From contig JBJENE010000001.1 in the NCBI GenBank assembly GCA_051880035.1, forward strand, positions 1 through 64,000: a DNA stretch of 64,000 nt, read 5' to 3'. A program made the translations under genes and the position numbers. The DNA comes from Eshraghiella sp051880035. GTDB lineage: Bacteria > Bacillota > Clostridia > Lachnospirales > Lachnospiraceae. The notes beneath the pieces were generated by a model. The model saw nothing but the letters and a program-made list of their open reading frames with translations. It was not told where the DNA came from and did not search any database. Shown piece after piece: positions 1 through 7,552 of the stretch. How positions within the stretch are numbered: position 1 is the stretch's first letter; each line of letters begins with the position of its first letter.

Positions 1-449
1 CATATTGCTGATACATCGTTAAGCATTCCGCTTGGGGTGTCACAGTGAACCACTGTGGCATATTTAAAATCATGGTCTTTTGCAAGAAAAGCCGATAAAT
101 CATTAACATCTACGGGATTGCGGTAGTCAACGGTATACAGAATCGGAATGCCGCCGTACATTGATACAAAGTCGGCAAAACCTTTGCCGTATATTCCGTT
201 ATCAATTACAAGAACTCTGTCTCCCGGCTCAGTCAGTGAGGCACATCCGGCCTCAAGTCCAAGAATTCCCTCACCGTCCATTATGTATACGTCGTTTTCC
301 GTATGAAGAAGGCCGGCTAATTTCTGACATACACGGTGGTATTCTTCACAAAAAGAAGTATCCACATCAGGATTTGGAAACCAGCGGCTTCTGGCTTCCA
401 TAACACTCTTTGGAACACTTGTAGGTCCCGGTGTCATTAATTTATACAT
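1..449 (-). CDS. class V aminotransferase, partial
   Basis: PLP-dependent aminotransferase of fold type I, class V (alanine-glyoxylate / serine-pyruvate / 2-aminoethylphosphonate type). The first ~149 residues are visible and the C-terminal part, including the PLP lysine, lies beyond base 1. The N-terminus MYKLMTPGPTSVP is the standard opening of this family, and a glycine-rich stretch (DGEGILGLEAG) sits where the cofactor phosphate is bound. I chose the ATG at 447-449 because AGGAGG lies 10 bases upstream; the ATG at 456-458 is only one base from that site. It follows the ECF transporter gene on the same strand by 23 bases, so the two are probably co-transcribed. The amino donor and acceptor cannot be read from the sequence. 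Confidence 0.85.
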   Translation of the reverse strand, partial: MYKLMTPGPTSVPKSVMEARSRWFPNPDVDTSFCEEYHRVCQKLAGLLHTENDVYIMDGEGILGLEAGCASLTEPGDRVLVIDNGIYGKGFADFVSMYGGIPILYTVDYRNPVDVNDLSAFLAKDHDFKYATVVHCDTPSGMLNDVSAI

Positions 450-472
450 ATAATCCATACCTCCTGACGGTT

Positions 473-1012
473 TTATGCGGTAGGCTGCAGTTTGTTAATA
501 AGGTTCATGCATGTAGATTTAAGAACCATAATAATAGGAATTGCAATAACTGAATTAACGGCAATCTGTATAACATTGCCCGGTATTGAAGCCAAAGGTA
601 TGATAAAGCTGCTGTACATAATAACCTCGCCCACATAATAACCGGCAACTTTTATTGCTATCATGGCTATTGAAGCAATAATAAGTTTTACAATGGTAGG
701 TTTTCTGTTAACGATTAATGCATATACAAATCCCATTAATCCCACGGTAATAAGAGTAATAGGAGCCCAAGGAACCCAGTTTGTAAGAATATCACTGAGT
801 GCCATTCCTACACCGCCTACGATAGCGCCGGTACGCTTACCGAAGAATGCGGCAGCAATAAAAAACGGAATATTTCCGATGTGCACCATTCCGCCTATAG
901 GACCTGTAGGAATCTGGATAAACATTGTAAATACACAGGTGAGTGCGGTAAAGACAGCACAGATTGCCAGCCATTTGATGTTAAAACTTTTTTCGTTTGC
1001 ATTTTCTTTCAT
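473..1012 (-). CDS. ECF transporter S component
   Basis: Membrane protein of 179 residues, almost entirely hydrophobic with about five or six membrane spans. This matches the substrate-binding (S) subunit of an energy-coupling-factor vitamin transporter. The segment around residues 40-80 (GPIGGMVHIGNIPFFIAAAF, then GAIVGGVGMALSDIL) resembles the H-x-G-(D/N) and small-residue helices of S components. The partner T subunit and ATPases are not in the window, as is usual for group II ECF systems. The upstream in-frame extension to 1099 is rejected: ATG 1010-1012 has AAAGGAGA 7 bases before it. The downstream aminotransferase suggests a substrate linked to amino-acid or B6 metabolism, but this is inference and the vitamin is unknown. 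Confidence 0.8.
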   Translation of the reverse strand: MKENANEKSFNIKWLAICAVFTALTCVFTMFIQIPTGPIGGMVHIGNIPFFIAAAFFGKRTGAIVGGVGMALSDILTNWVPWAPITLITVGLMGFVYALIVNRKPTIVKLIIASIAMIAIKVAGYYVGEVIMYSSFIIPLASIPGNVIQIAVNSVIAIPIIMVLKSTCMNLINKLQPTA

Positions 1013-1044
1013 ATTATAATCTCCTTTAGAATTAAATTGTTTGT

Positions 1045-1079
1045 ATAATACGACTGTGGTGGTATTTTGAAAATAGCCA
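1045..1079 (-). promoter_or_regulatory. possible promoter and operator of the ECF/aminotransferase operon
   Basis: A near-palindrome at 1060-1079 has arms TGGTATTTT and AAAATAGCCA, which pair with one mismatch. On the minus strand it overlaps a candidate -35 (TTTCAA, 1067-1072) placed 16 bases from a -10-like TATTAT (1045-1050). Its position over the -35 would suit a repressor site. No regulator gene is adjacent and the protein that would bind is unknown. Confidence 0.35.
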
Positions 1080-1155
1080 GTTTGAATTAATTTAACCATA
1101 CCAGAATGATAAAAAGTGAAAATCCGCTTATTATATAAAATAAGGTAGAAAAAAT

Positions 1156-1212
1156 GTTTTGCCGGTCTATAGGCAAAACCTATAACTACTTATAGATATT
1201 ATCGTGTTGACA
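1156..1212 (+). promoter_or_regulatory. overlapping inverted repeats upstream of the importer operon
   Basis: Two overlapping inverted repeats are visible. GTTTTGCC (1156-1163) pairs perfectly with GGCAAAAC (1172-1179). TATAGG (1168-1173) pairs with CCTATA (1179-1184), and a further TATAG follows at 1191-1195. TTGACA lies at 1207-1212. A TATAAT at 1235-1240 is 22 bases away, too far for a normal sigma-A promoter; TATAAA at 1228-1233 gives 15 bases. The arrangement suggests a promoter that needs an activator, possibly of LysR or similar type. Confidence 0.4.
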
Positions 1213-1247
1213 ATAAGGACGAAGAAATATAAAGTATAATCATACTA

Positions 1248-1268
1248 TTCCTAGAGAAAAGCTAGGAA
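1248..1268 (+). promoter_or_regulatory. hairpin in the leader of the importer operon
   Basis: TTCCTAG (1248-1254) and CTAGGAA (1262-1268) form a perfect 7-bp stem with a 7-base loop, eight bases before the AGGAGG site of the binding-protein gene. It could be an operator or an mRNA stability element. No T-run follows, so it is not a terminator. Confidence 0.4.
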
Positions 1269-1288
1269 AACAAAAGGAGGAAAAAATT

Positions 1289-2158
1289 ATGAGAAAAGGA
1301 TTATTCGGAAAAATTATAACAGGAGCACTTATTATTTCATTGACACTTGGTTTTGCAGGATGCGGGAAGGCTGCAACAAATGATGACGGTGTCAAAACAA
1401 TCCACGCAGTAACGGGAGGAAGCCCGGCACCATATATAACGGTGGACGAAAACGGAAATTATTCAGGATATGATATAGAAGTTTTAAATGCCGTATTCGA
1501 AAAACTTCCTCAATATAAGCTGGATTTGCAGACAGCAGATTTTGATGCAATATTTACCGGACTTACAGCAGGAAATTATGAACTTGCGGTTAATAATTTC
1601 AGCTATAGGGAGGAAAGAGCAGAAACTTATTATTTCTCTTTCCCATATGATGAGATTACATATGTTTTTGTACAAAGAGCAGGTGACGAGCCTCTTACAT
1701 CTTTGAAGGATGCAGCTGACAGAGGATACAAAATTGAATCAAATGCAGGCGGAAATGTTACAAATGCAATAGAGCAGTGGAATTCGGAGAACCCGGACTC
1801 ACAGATTGAAATTATTTACTCAGAAGCAGATTTGTCAGTATGGTTTGAACATATTGAAGACGGTACGGCAGATTTCAGAATTGATGATCTTCCTATATAC
1901 AATGCGTATGTGGAAGAGTTCGGATTTAAGAATCTTCAGAAAACTGAATTAAGTGAAGAAGAAACACTTAAAATTTCAACAGCACTTGATGCATATTTCC
2001 TTTTCCCTAAGACAGAAGAAGGAAAAGCGCTTCGTGAAGACATAAACAAAGCACTTAAAGAGCTTCGTGAAGACGGAACACTGGCAGAGTTATCACAGAA
2101 ATACTTCGGAGCAGACCAGGTGCCTGATGCATCCAAATTTGAAACACCGATTAACTAA
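1289..2158 (+). CDS. amino-acid ABC transporter substrate-binding lipoprotein
   Basis: Extracellular solute-binding protein of family 3 (SBP_bac_3), 289 residues. A lipoprotein signal peptide is present: positively charged start, hydrophobic core, then the lipobox LGFAGC at about residues 21-26. The mature part shows the family hallmarks: the GYDIEVLNAV motif near residue 60, D-F-D-A-I-F-T-G-L-T near 85-95, and a second lobe with the E-x-N-A-G-G-N-V-T segment. Such proteins capture polar amino acids, cystine or related compounds and pass them to a HisM-type permease. That permease and its ATPase lie about 2.6 kb downstream in the same operon. The strong AGGAGG at 1275-1280 supports the start. 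The ligand is unknown; the transferase genes between this gene and the permease hint at a thiol or S-conjugated amino acid. Confidence 0.9.
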   Translation: MRKGLFGKIITGALIISLTLGFAGCGKAATNDDGVKTIHAVTGGSPAPYITVDENGNYSGYDIEVLNAVFEKLPQYKLDLQTADFDAIFTGLTAGNYELAVNNFSYREERAETYYFSFPYDEITYVFVQRAGDEPLTSLKDAADRGYKIESNAGGNVTNAIEQWNSENPDSQIEIIYSEADLSVWFEHIEDGTADFRIDDLPIYNAYVEEFGFKNLQKTELSEEETLKISTALDAYFLFPKTEEGKALREDINKALKELREDGTLAELSQKYFGADQVPDASKFETPIN

Positions 2159-2198
2159 GAATTAATTTAAACAATATCCGAAAGAAAGGAATCATGAA

Positions 2199-3113
2199 AT
2201 GGGAGAATTTGAGTACGAGATTGTAAATGGAAGAAAAATCAGGGTACGCCCGCGGGAAGTTGTTTCGGAAGTTGATGAAAACGGATATTTTCATCGCCAG
2301 CCAAATCGATTTACCGAAGGCTTCGGGGAAGGAAAAAATCCTGTTGAAGCAGGAAGATACCATCTGGTATGGGCTAAACTTTGCCACTGGTCCAACCGTG
2401 CATCAATTGTACGGGAACTGTTGGGACTGGAGGATGCCATAAGCGTAAATATGGTGGAACATGCACCTCATGAAAAAGATCTTGGCTGGGAATTTGTATA
2501 TGATAAAGATAATCTTGATCCTGTACTTAATATTCAGTTTTTAAGCGAAGCCTATTATAAAGCGGATGACGAATATACCGGAAGGACAACCGTACCGGCA
2601 TTAATAGATATTAAGACCGGAAAGGTTGTAAATAATGACTATCACCGTCTTACAAATTATTTTGAGGTGGATTTTAAACCGTTTCATAAAAAAGGAGCAC
2701 TGGATCTGTATCCGGAACACCTGAGAGCAGATATTGACGAACTTAATATATGGCTGTTCCACAATATCAACAACGGTGTGTATAAAACAGCATTTGCCAG
2801 AAGCAAAGAAGCATACTGGGATGCATATAACGCATTTTATGCGGCAATGGATATTCTGGAAGAGAGGCTTGAAAATCAGAGATTCCTTTTCGGAGATTAT
2901 GTTACTGACAGTGATGTGAGGCTTTATGTAACACTTGCGAGACTTGACATACGGTATACATATCAGCTGGGTCATACAAAGAAACCACTGTTTGAGTACA
3001 AGAATCTTTGGGCTTATGCAAGAGATTTATACCAGATTCCGGCATTCAGAAATAATACATATTTTAAAGATTTTGCAAATCCGTCAAATAAAAAGAACGG
3101 AACACTTATGTAA
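2199..3113 (+). CDS. Xi-class glutathione transferase-like protein, truncated by a stop codon
   Basis: Homologue of the glutathionyl-hydroquinone reductases (Xi-class GST, ECM4/YqjG family), 304 residues up to the TAA at 3111-3113. These enzymes reduce glutathionyl-quinones through an N-terminal-domain cysteine. Here that site reads W-A-K-L-C-H-W-S-N-R at about residue 63-72, where the family usually has C-P-W-A. The C-terminal helical domain holds the family signature around L-x-x-E-I/L-N-x-W-L-F and GDYVTDSDVRLYVTLAR. It aligns along its whole length with the next gene, but a single in-frame TAA removes the last 37 residues; homology resumes in the same frame just after it. It may therefore be a young pseudogene, a truncated active protein or a sequencing error. 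Firmicutes of this group generally do not make glutathione, so the natural thiol is open. Confidence 0.8.
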   Translation: MGEFEYEIVNGRKIRVRPREVVSEVDENGYFHRQPNRFTEGFGEGKNPVEAGRYHLVWAKLCHWSNRASIVRELLGLEDAISVNMVEHAPHEKDLGWEFVYDKDNLDPVLNIQFLSEAYYKADDEYTGRTTVPALIDIKTGKVVNNDYHRLTNYFEVDFKPFHKKGALDLYPEHLRADIDELNIWLFHNINNGVYKTAFARSKEAYWDAYNAFYAAMDILEERLENQRFLFGDYVTDSDVRLYVTLARLDIRYTYQLGHTKKPLFEYKNLWAYARDLYQIPAFRNNTYFKDFANPSNKKNGTLM

Positions 3114-3227
3114 ACATTTAATGCAAGATTTTTGGATGAAATAGATTTTGATGCCTACTGGCTGGCACCGCATAACAGGGCACATCTTAGCAATGACCCG
3201 GGAAATAAGTTCAAGGCAGAAGAGTAG
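3114..3227 (+). other. in-frame coding remnant beyond the premature stop of the first Xi-GST
   Basis: In the same frame as the upstream gene, 37 codons run to a TAG at 3225-3227. They match the C-terminus of the paralogue: DFDAYW against DFDAVW, and SNDPGNKFK against SKDPANKFR. With readthrough the first protein would be 342 residues, close to the 345 of its neighbour. The remnant ends 13 bases before the start of the second gene, a normal operon spacing, so the TAG is probably the original stop. Confidence 0.8.
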
Positions 3228-3240
3228 GAGGACAGAAAAT

Positions 3241-4278
3241 ATGGCAGAATATTTAACGGTAAACGGCAGACAGATACGCGTCCGTCCTACAGAGACGGTC
3301 AGTGAGATTGATGAATACGGCAATTTCCACCGCCAGCCGAATCATTTTACAAAGGGCTTCGGTAAAGGAGAAAACCCTGTAGAAAAAGACAGATATATTT
3401 TATTCTGGGCGAAAGGATGCCACTGGTCAAACAGGGCATCCATAACAAGGGAGCTGCTTGGCCTTCAGGATGCTGTAAAGGTTGAAATAGTTGATTGGGA
3501 TGATGAAGCATACGAAAAACCTCTGGGTTGGGAATTTGTAAATTCTCCTGACCATATAAATCAGGAAACGGGAGCACAGTTTTTAAGCGAAATTTATTAT
3601 AATACGGACCCTGATTATCAGGGGAGAGCTACCGTTCCGGCATTTGTGGATTATAAAGAAAAAAAGGTGGCAAACAACGACTATCACAGACTGACCAATT
3701 ATCTGGAAGTGGATTTTAAACCTTTTCATAAAAAGGATGCGCCCGATTTATATCCGGAAGAACTGAGAGATGAAATAGACAAGCTTAATTTCTGGCTCTT
3801 TGAGAATGTAAACAATGCGGTATACAGAGCACAGTTTGCCCAGTCTTTACAGGCATTTTCCGATGCATATGAGACTTTTTTTGCAGGACTTGACGCAATG
3901 GAAAAGCGCCTGGAAAACAACAGATTTTTATTCGGAGATTATGTTACCGACAGTGATATCAGATTGTATGTAACACTTGCAAGATATGATGTGGCGTATT
4001 CAAGAAATATCGGCCCATGCAAAAAGCGCCTTGTTGATTATAAAAATCTGTGGGGATATGCAAGGGATTTATATCAGATTCCTGCTTTTTATCACAATAC
4101 ATATTTTAAGGATTTTGCGGCAACCAGGGATTTAAGCCTCGCTGATGATGATTACTGGGAATCAACTTATTATGACATTGTTATTCCTGCCACTGATTTT
4201 GATGCGGTATGGAAAACGCCTACAGGACGGGAGGCACTGTCAAAAGATCCTGCGAATAAATTCAGATTGGAAAAATAA
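3241..4278 (+). CDS. Xi-class glutathione transferase / glutathionyl-hydroquinone reductase-like
   Basis: Full-length paralogue of the preceding gene, 345 residues, the usual size for the family. The N-terminal thioredoxin-like domain has the redox cysteine in W-A-K-G-C-H-W-S-N-R (about residues 58-67). The C-terminal helical domain has VNNAVYRAQFAQS, FLFGDYVTDSDIRLYVTLAR and the DYKNLWGYARDLYQIPAF block typical of Xi-class enzymes. Known members reduce S-conjugated hydroquinones using a thiol. I place the start at 3241 because AGGAGG lies 9 bases upstream; the longer frame opening at 3148 runs through the tail of the first copy. Its place inside an amino-acid importer operon is unusual and suggests that it acts on an imported thiol conjugate (inference). 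Confidence 0.85.
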   Translation: MAEYLTVNGRQIRVRPTETVSEIDEYGNFHRQPNHFTKGFGKGENPVEKDRYILFWAKGCHWSNRASITRELLGLQDAVKVEIVDWDDEAYEKPLGWEFVNSPDHINQETGAQFLSEIYYNTDPDYQGRATVPAFVDYKEKKVANNDYHRLTNYLEVDFKPFHKKDAPDLYPEELRDEIDKLNFWLFENVNNAVYRAQFAQSLQAFSDAYETFFAGLDAMEKRLENNRFLFGDYVTDSDIRLYVTLARYDVAYSRNIGPCKKRLVDYKNLWGYARDLYQIPAFYHNTYFKDFAATRDLSLADDDYWESTYYDIVIPATDFDAVWKTPTGREALSKDPANKFRLEK

Positions 4279-4313
4279 CCGGCAATAAGCCGTAGAGAAT
4301 GAAGAGGTAGAAT

Positions 4314-4742
4314 ATGACAACAATTCGTGTAACAAAAGAATGGCAGCGTGCGGGAGTTCATTTCGTGAGAACAGCAGCCATGTGCCTGGGGTTTAATATA
4401 TCTCCGGAACAGGAATTCTGTGATGATACCCCTGACGATAAATATATTCTCGTATCGGACGGTGTAACCCCCGTATCCACCTGCCGGATTCATTATCTTG
4501 GCGGCGGAAAAGGAAAAATCGAAAGAGTGGCAACCATTAAGGAATACAGGGGAAAACATTTTGGAAGAGAAGCAATTCTGGAAGCTGAAAAGTGGATGAA
4601 GGAAAACGGGGTTAAAGAGGTCTTCATTAATTCCAGAGAAGCTGCGTTGGGATTTTATGAGAAGCTGGGATATATTCCGGATTATTCAACCAAAACAGGC
4701 AACGGAGATTTTGTCTGTATAATGACATCCAAAAAATTATAA
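4314..4742 (+). CDS. GNAT-family N-acetyltransferase
   Basis: Small acetyltransferase of 142 residues. The acetyl-CoA-binding motif A is recognisable around residues 75-95 (ERVATIKEYRGKHFGREAI; the R-G-K-H-F-G-R-E is the Q/R-x-x-G-x-G/A type loop). The C-terminal motif B is NSREAALGFYEKLGY at about residues 105-120. The ribosome site GAAGAGG sits 9 bases before the ATG. It lies between the transferase genes and the permease gene of the same operon. In Bacillus, GNAT enzymes within cystine-type importer operons acetylate S-modified cysteines before further breakdown; a similar role is possible here but is not shown by the sequence. Confidence 0.8.
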   Translation: MTTIRVTKEWQRAGVHFVRTAAMCLGFNISPEQEFCDDTPDDKYILVSDGVTPVSTCRIHYLGGGKGKIERVATIKEYRGKHFGREAILEAEKWMKENGVKEVFINSREAALGFYEKLGYIPDYSTKTGNGDFVCIMTSKKL

Positions 4743-4762
4743 CCAAATGAGGAAATTTTACA

Positions 4763-5503
4763 ATGGCAAAATTATTTGATTTCAGTAAAGTATTTAAACA
4801 ACTTCCGGAAATACTTGAATATCTTCCGGTAACACTCCAGTTAGCCCTGATATCCATGGCTATAGCAATAATTCTGGGACTTTTAATAGCAATAATAAAA
4901 GTGAAAAAAATCCCGGTTTTACGGCAGATAGCAGGCTTATATGTATCTATAATAAGAGGAACACCGATTATCGTACAGCTCTACATAGCTTATTTTGGAA
5001 TTCCTATGATTACAAAATACATATGCATGAAAAACGGATGGAACTATGAACCCTCATCAACTTCAGGAATGACATATGCAATCATTGCATTGTCCCTTAA
5101 TGAAGCCGCATATGTGGCAGAAACCTTCAGAGCCGCTTTGCTTTCGGTGGGAACAGGACAGATTGAGGCTGCAAATGCATTGGGAATGACTTATTTCCAG
5201 GCGTTAAGGCGCATTATTTTACCTGAAACACTGACGATTGCCCTTCCTAACCTGGGGAATTCCTTCATCGGCCTGATTAAAGGAACATCACTTGCTTTTA
5301 CCTGTGCGGTAGTTGAAATAACCGCTCAGGGTAAAATAATCGGTGGCAGGACATACAGGTATTTTGAAGTATATGTATCATTAGCGATAATTTACTGGAT
5401 TCTGACTGTTATTGTAGAGCAGATAATAAAATTGATTGAAAAGAAAACCAGTATTCCGGAGCAGGTGGAGTTAGTAAAAACGGATAAATCAAAGGAGGCA
5501 TAG
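4763..5503 (+). CDS. polar amino-acid ABC transporter permease
   Basis: Inner-membrane permease of the HisM/GlnP family, 246 residues with about five membrane spans. The cytoplasmic EAA loop that contacts the ATPase is seen at about residues 130-165, with the pattern A-A-x-A-L-G-M-T-x-x-Q-A-L-R-R-I-I-L-P. The N-terminal ALISMAIAIILGLLIAI and IIRGTPIIVQLYI segments are typical for the family. Only one permease gene is present, so the transporter probably works as a homodimer. It precedes the ATPase by three bases, indicating tight co-translation, and pairs with the binding lipoprotein at the start of the operon. Confidence 0.92.
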   Translation: MAKLFDFSKVFKQLPEILEYLPVTLQLALISMAIAIILGLLIAIIKVKKIPVLRQIAGLYVSIIRGTPIIVQLYIAYFGIPMITKYICMKNGWNYEPSSTSGMTYAIIALSLNEAAYVAETFRAALLSVGTGQIEAANALGMTYFQALRRIILPETLTIALPNLGNSFIGLIKGTSLAFTCAVVEITAQGKIIGGRTYRYFEVYVSLAIIYWILTVIVEQIIKLIEKKTSIPEQVELVKTDKSKEA

Positions 5504-5506
5504 GCC

Positions 5507-6271
5507 ATGCTGGAAGTAAGAAACCTTTCAAAAAAGTTTCAGGATAATGTAGTACTTGATGATATAAGCCTTAAAATCAATGCAGGAGATGTTGTGGGAA
5601 TTATCGGACCGTCAGGAACCGGTAAATCCACACTTCTTAGGTGCATCAACCATTTAGAGACTCCTGAGCAGGGCGAGGTGGTTCTGGACGGAAAAATAAT
5701 TGCCCTCTCAAAGAGAAAACATAACAGAAAAGATATACATGAACTGCAAAAAAACACCGGAATGGTATTCCAGAAATTCAACCTTTTTGAAAAAAAGACA
5801 GCCCTTGAAAATGTAATGGAAGGACTTATTGTAGTACAGAAAAAGAAAAAAGAAGAGGCCCGCAAAATTGCAATTGAGGAACTGGAAAGGGTAGGAATGG
5901 CACCGTGGATGAACCACTATCCGAAACATCTTTCGGGCGGACAGCAGCAAAGGGTGGCTATCGCCAGGGCACTTGCCATGAAACCGAAGCTTCTTTTACT
6001 GGATGAACCTACTTCTGCACTGGACCCGGAACTTGTGGGCGAGGTTCTTGAGACTATCAAAAAGGTAGCTGCAGAAGGTTTTACCATGATGCTCGTTTCC
6101 CATGAAATGAATTTTGTAAGACATATAGCCAACCGTGTTATTTTTCTTGATAAAGGTAAAATCGTGGAGGACGGAACGCCGAAGGAAGTGTTTGAGCATC
6201 CGAAGAATGAGAGAACAAAAGAGTTTTTTGCCAAAATGAATATGATGAGCCAGCCTGAATATATTATTTAG
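5507..6271 (+). CDS. polar amino-acid ABC transporter ATPase
   Basis: ATP-binding subunit of the GlnQ/HisP/TcyC type, 254 residues. Walker A is GPSGTGKST (about residues 34-42), the Q-loop lies in GMVFQKFNLF, the ABC signature is LSGGQQQR (about 146-153), Walker B is LLLLDEPTSALD and the switch histidine is in LVSHEMNF. It energises the HisM-type permease encoded immediately upstream. Family members carry glutamine, histidine, arginine, lysine or cystine, so the sequence alone does not give the ligand. The last gene of the operon, an M20 peptidase, begins 18 bases downstream. Confidence 0.93.
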   Translation: MLEVRNLSKKFQDNVVLDDISLKINAGDVVGIIGPSGTGKSTLLRCINHLETPEQGEVVLDGKIIALSKRKHNRKDIHELQKNTGMVFQKFNLFEKKTALENVMEGLIVVQKKKKEEARKIAIEELERVGMAPWMNHYPKHLSGGQQQRVAIARALAMKPKLLLLDEPTSALDPELVGEVLETIKKVAAEGFTMMLVSHEMNFVRHIANRVIFLDKGKIVEDGTPKEVFEHPKNERTKEFFAKMNMMSQPEYII

Positions 6272-6289
6272 TGCGGAAAGTGAGCGATA

Positions 6290-7405
6290 ATGGTAAATAC
6301 TGAAAGAATTATTAAAAATTTCAATAAGCTTGTGGAGTTTGATTCTTTAAGTTTTAATGAGAGAAAAACTGCGGACTTCATTAATGAATATTTGAAAAAA
6401 CTGGGCTTTTATGTTGAAGAAGACAAAAGCGGAGAAAAATACGGAGGAAATGCAGGAAATATTTATGGGCTTCTTAAGGGAAATATTCCCGGGAAGCCTG
6501 TATTATTTTCGGCACACATGGATGTTGTAAGCCCCGGAAAAGGCAAAAAGGCAGTTTATGGTGATAACGGAATTATCACATCCGATAAAACAACCGTATT
6601 GGGAGCTGATGATATTGCCGGCATAGTTGAAATTCTGGAAGGAATTCAGATGGTCAGGGAGCTTGGCCTTAACAGACGGGATGTGGAGGTGCTTTTTTCC
6701 ATAGGAGAGGAAGCATACATTAAAGGTACGGATGTCTTTGACTTTTCCAAGGTAAAATCAGAAAATGCCTATGTTCTGGATTTGTCCGGAGCAGTGGGAA
6801 CGGCAGCAGTCAAAGCACCGTCCATTATTTCGTTCAGAATTACTTTAAAAGGAATTGCCAGTCACGCAGGATTTGCGCCGGAGAAAGGCACCAATGCAAT
6901 AGCACTTATGTGCAGTGCCGTTTCTGCGATTAAGCAGGGACATACGGATGAAGAAACCACCTTAAACATAGGTACAATAAGCGGCGGCACCGCAACCAAT
7001 ATAGTATCTGATTATGCCGAATGTACAGGCGAAATAAGAAGCTTTAATCATGATAAAGCATTAAAATGCCTTGATGATCTGAAAAAAATCTTTGATAAAA
7101 CAATAGAAAATACAAAGGCGGAATATGAGATTATTCCCGATATTCATATGAAAGCGTACAGTATCGACGAAAATGATGATGTTGTCATCCGGTTTAAGAA
7201 AGTATGCGCTAATCTGGGACTGAAGGGGGAACTTGTTGGTACATTCGGAGGAAGTGATAATAATAACCTTGCAGCTAACGGACTCCACGGAATTGTACTT
7301 TCGTGCGGTATGTATAACGTACACTCCCAATCTGAATATACGACAATTGAAGATTTGGAGAAGGGAGCAGGGCTTGTTGCGGGACTGATTTGTCTTCCGG
7401 AATAG
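6290..7405 (+). CDS. M20-family metallopeptidase (PepT-like)
   Basis: Cytoplasmic di-zinc peptidase or deacylase of 371 residues, close to the peptidase T/tripeptidase branch of family M20. Metal ligands and catalytic residues are visible in order: AHMDVV (about residues 75-80), LGADDIAG, the catalytic pair in SIGEEAYIKG, LDLSG, and the C-terminal histidine in MYNVHSQSEYTT. The lid domain insert begins near residue 180 (IASHAGFAPEKG). It is the last gene of the importer operon and is followed by a strong terminator. It could cleave an imported peptide or conjugate such as a cysteinyl-glycine adduct, or remove an acetyl group added by the GNAT enzyme. The choice between these is inference. Confidence 0.85.
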   Translation: MVNTERIIKNFNKLVEFDSLSFNERKTADFINEYLKKLGFYVEEDKSGEKYGGNAGNIYGLLKGNIPGKPVLFSAHMDVVSPGKGKKAVYGDNGIITSDKTTVLGADDIAGIVEILEGIQMVRELGLNRRDVEVLFSIGEEAYIKGTDVFDFSKVKSENAYVLDLSGAVGTAAVKAPSIISFRITLKGIASHAGFAPEKGTNAIALMCSAVSAIKQGHTDEETTLNIGTISGGTATNIVSDYAECTGEIRSFNHDKALKCLDDLKKIFDKTIENTKAEYEIIPDIHMKAYSIDENDDVVIRFKKVCANLGLKGELVGTFGGSDNNNLAANGLHGIVLSCGMYNVHSQSEYTTIEDLEKGAGLVAGLICLPE

Positions 7406-7430
7406 GTAATATGATTTGTATTATAAATGT

Positions 7431-7479
7431 AGCTTCAGAAACAGCGAAAATAAGCTGTTTCCGGAGCTTTCTTCTTTTT
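7431..7479 (+). terminator. rho-independent terminator of the importer operon
   Basis: Arms AGCTTCAGAAACAGC (7431-7445) and GCTGTTTCCGGAGCT (7454-7468) pair over 15 bases with two G-U-type mismatches, followed by a T-rich tail (TTCTTCTTTTT). Confidence 0.85.
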
Positions 7480-7552
7480 GTTGATACTATATTTTCATAA
7501 ATTATCATTGGAAAAATAAATATAAACAATTTCGAGAAGTCAATAGTTACGA

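Noticed and set aside
663..1019. 118-codon open frame on the plus strand opposite the ECF gene
   Set aside because: Shadow of the membrane protein; the minus-strand gene has the ribosome site and the family pattern.
1207..1240. TTGACA and TATAAT as a standard sigma-A promoter of the importer operon
   Set aside because: The spacer is 22 bases; it is listed only as part of a possible activator-dependent region.
3111..3113. Recoded stop (selenocysteine or pyrrolysine) in the Xi-class transferase
   Set aside because: The codon is TAA, which is not used for either residue, and no catalytic position is expected there; a nonsense change is simpler.
3148..3240. Longer N-terminus for the second Xi-class transferase
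   Set aside because: This stretch is the tail of the first copy read in another frame, and the ribosome site is directly before 3241.
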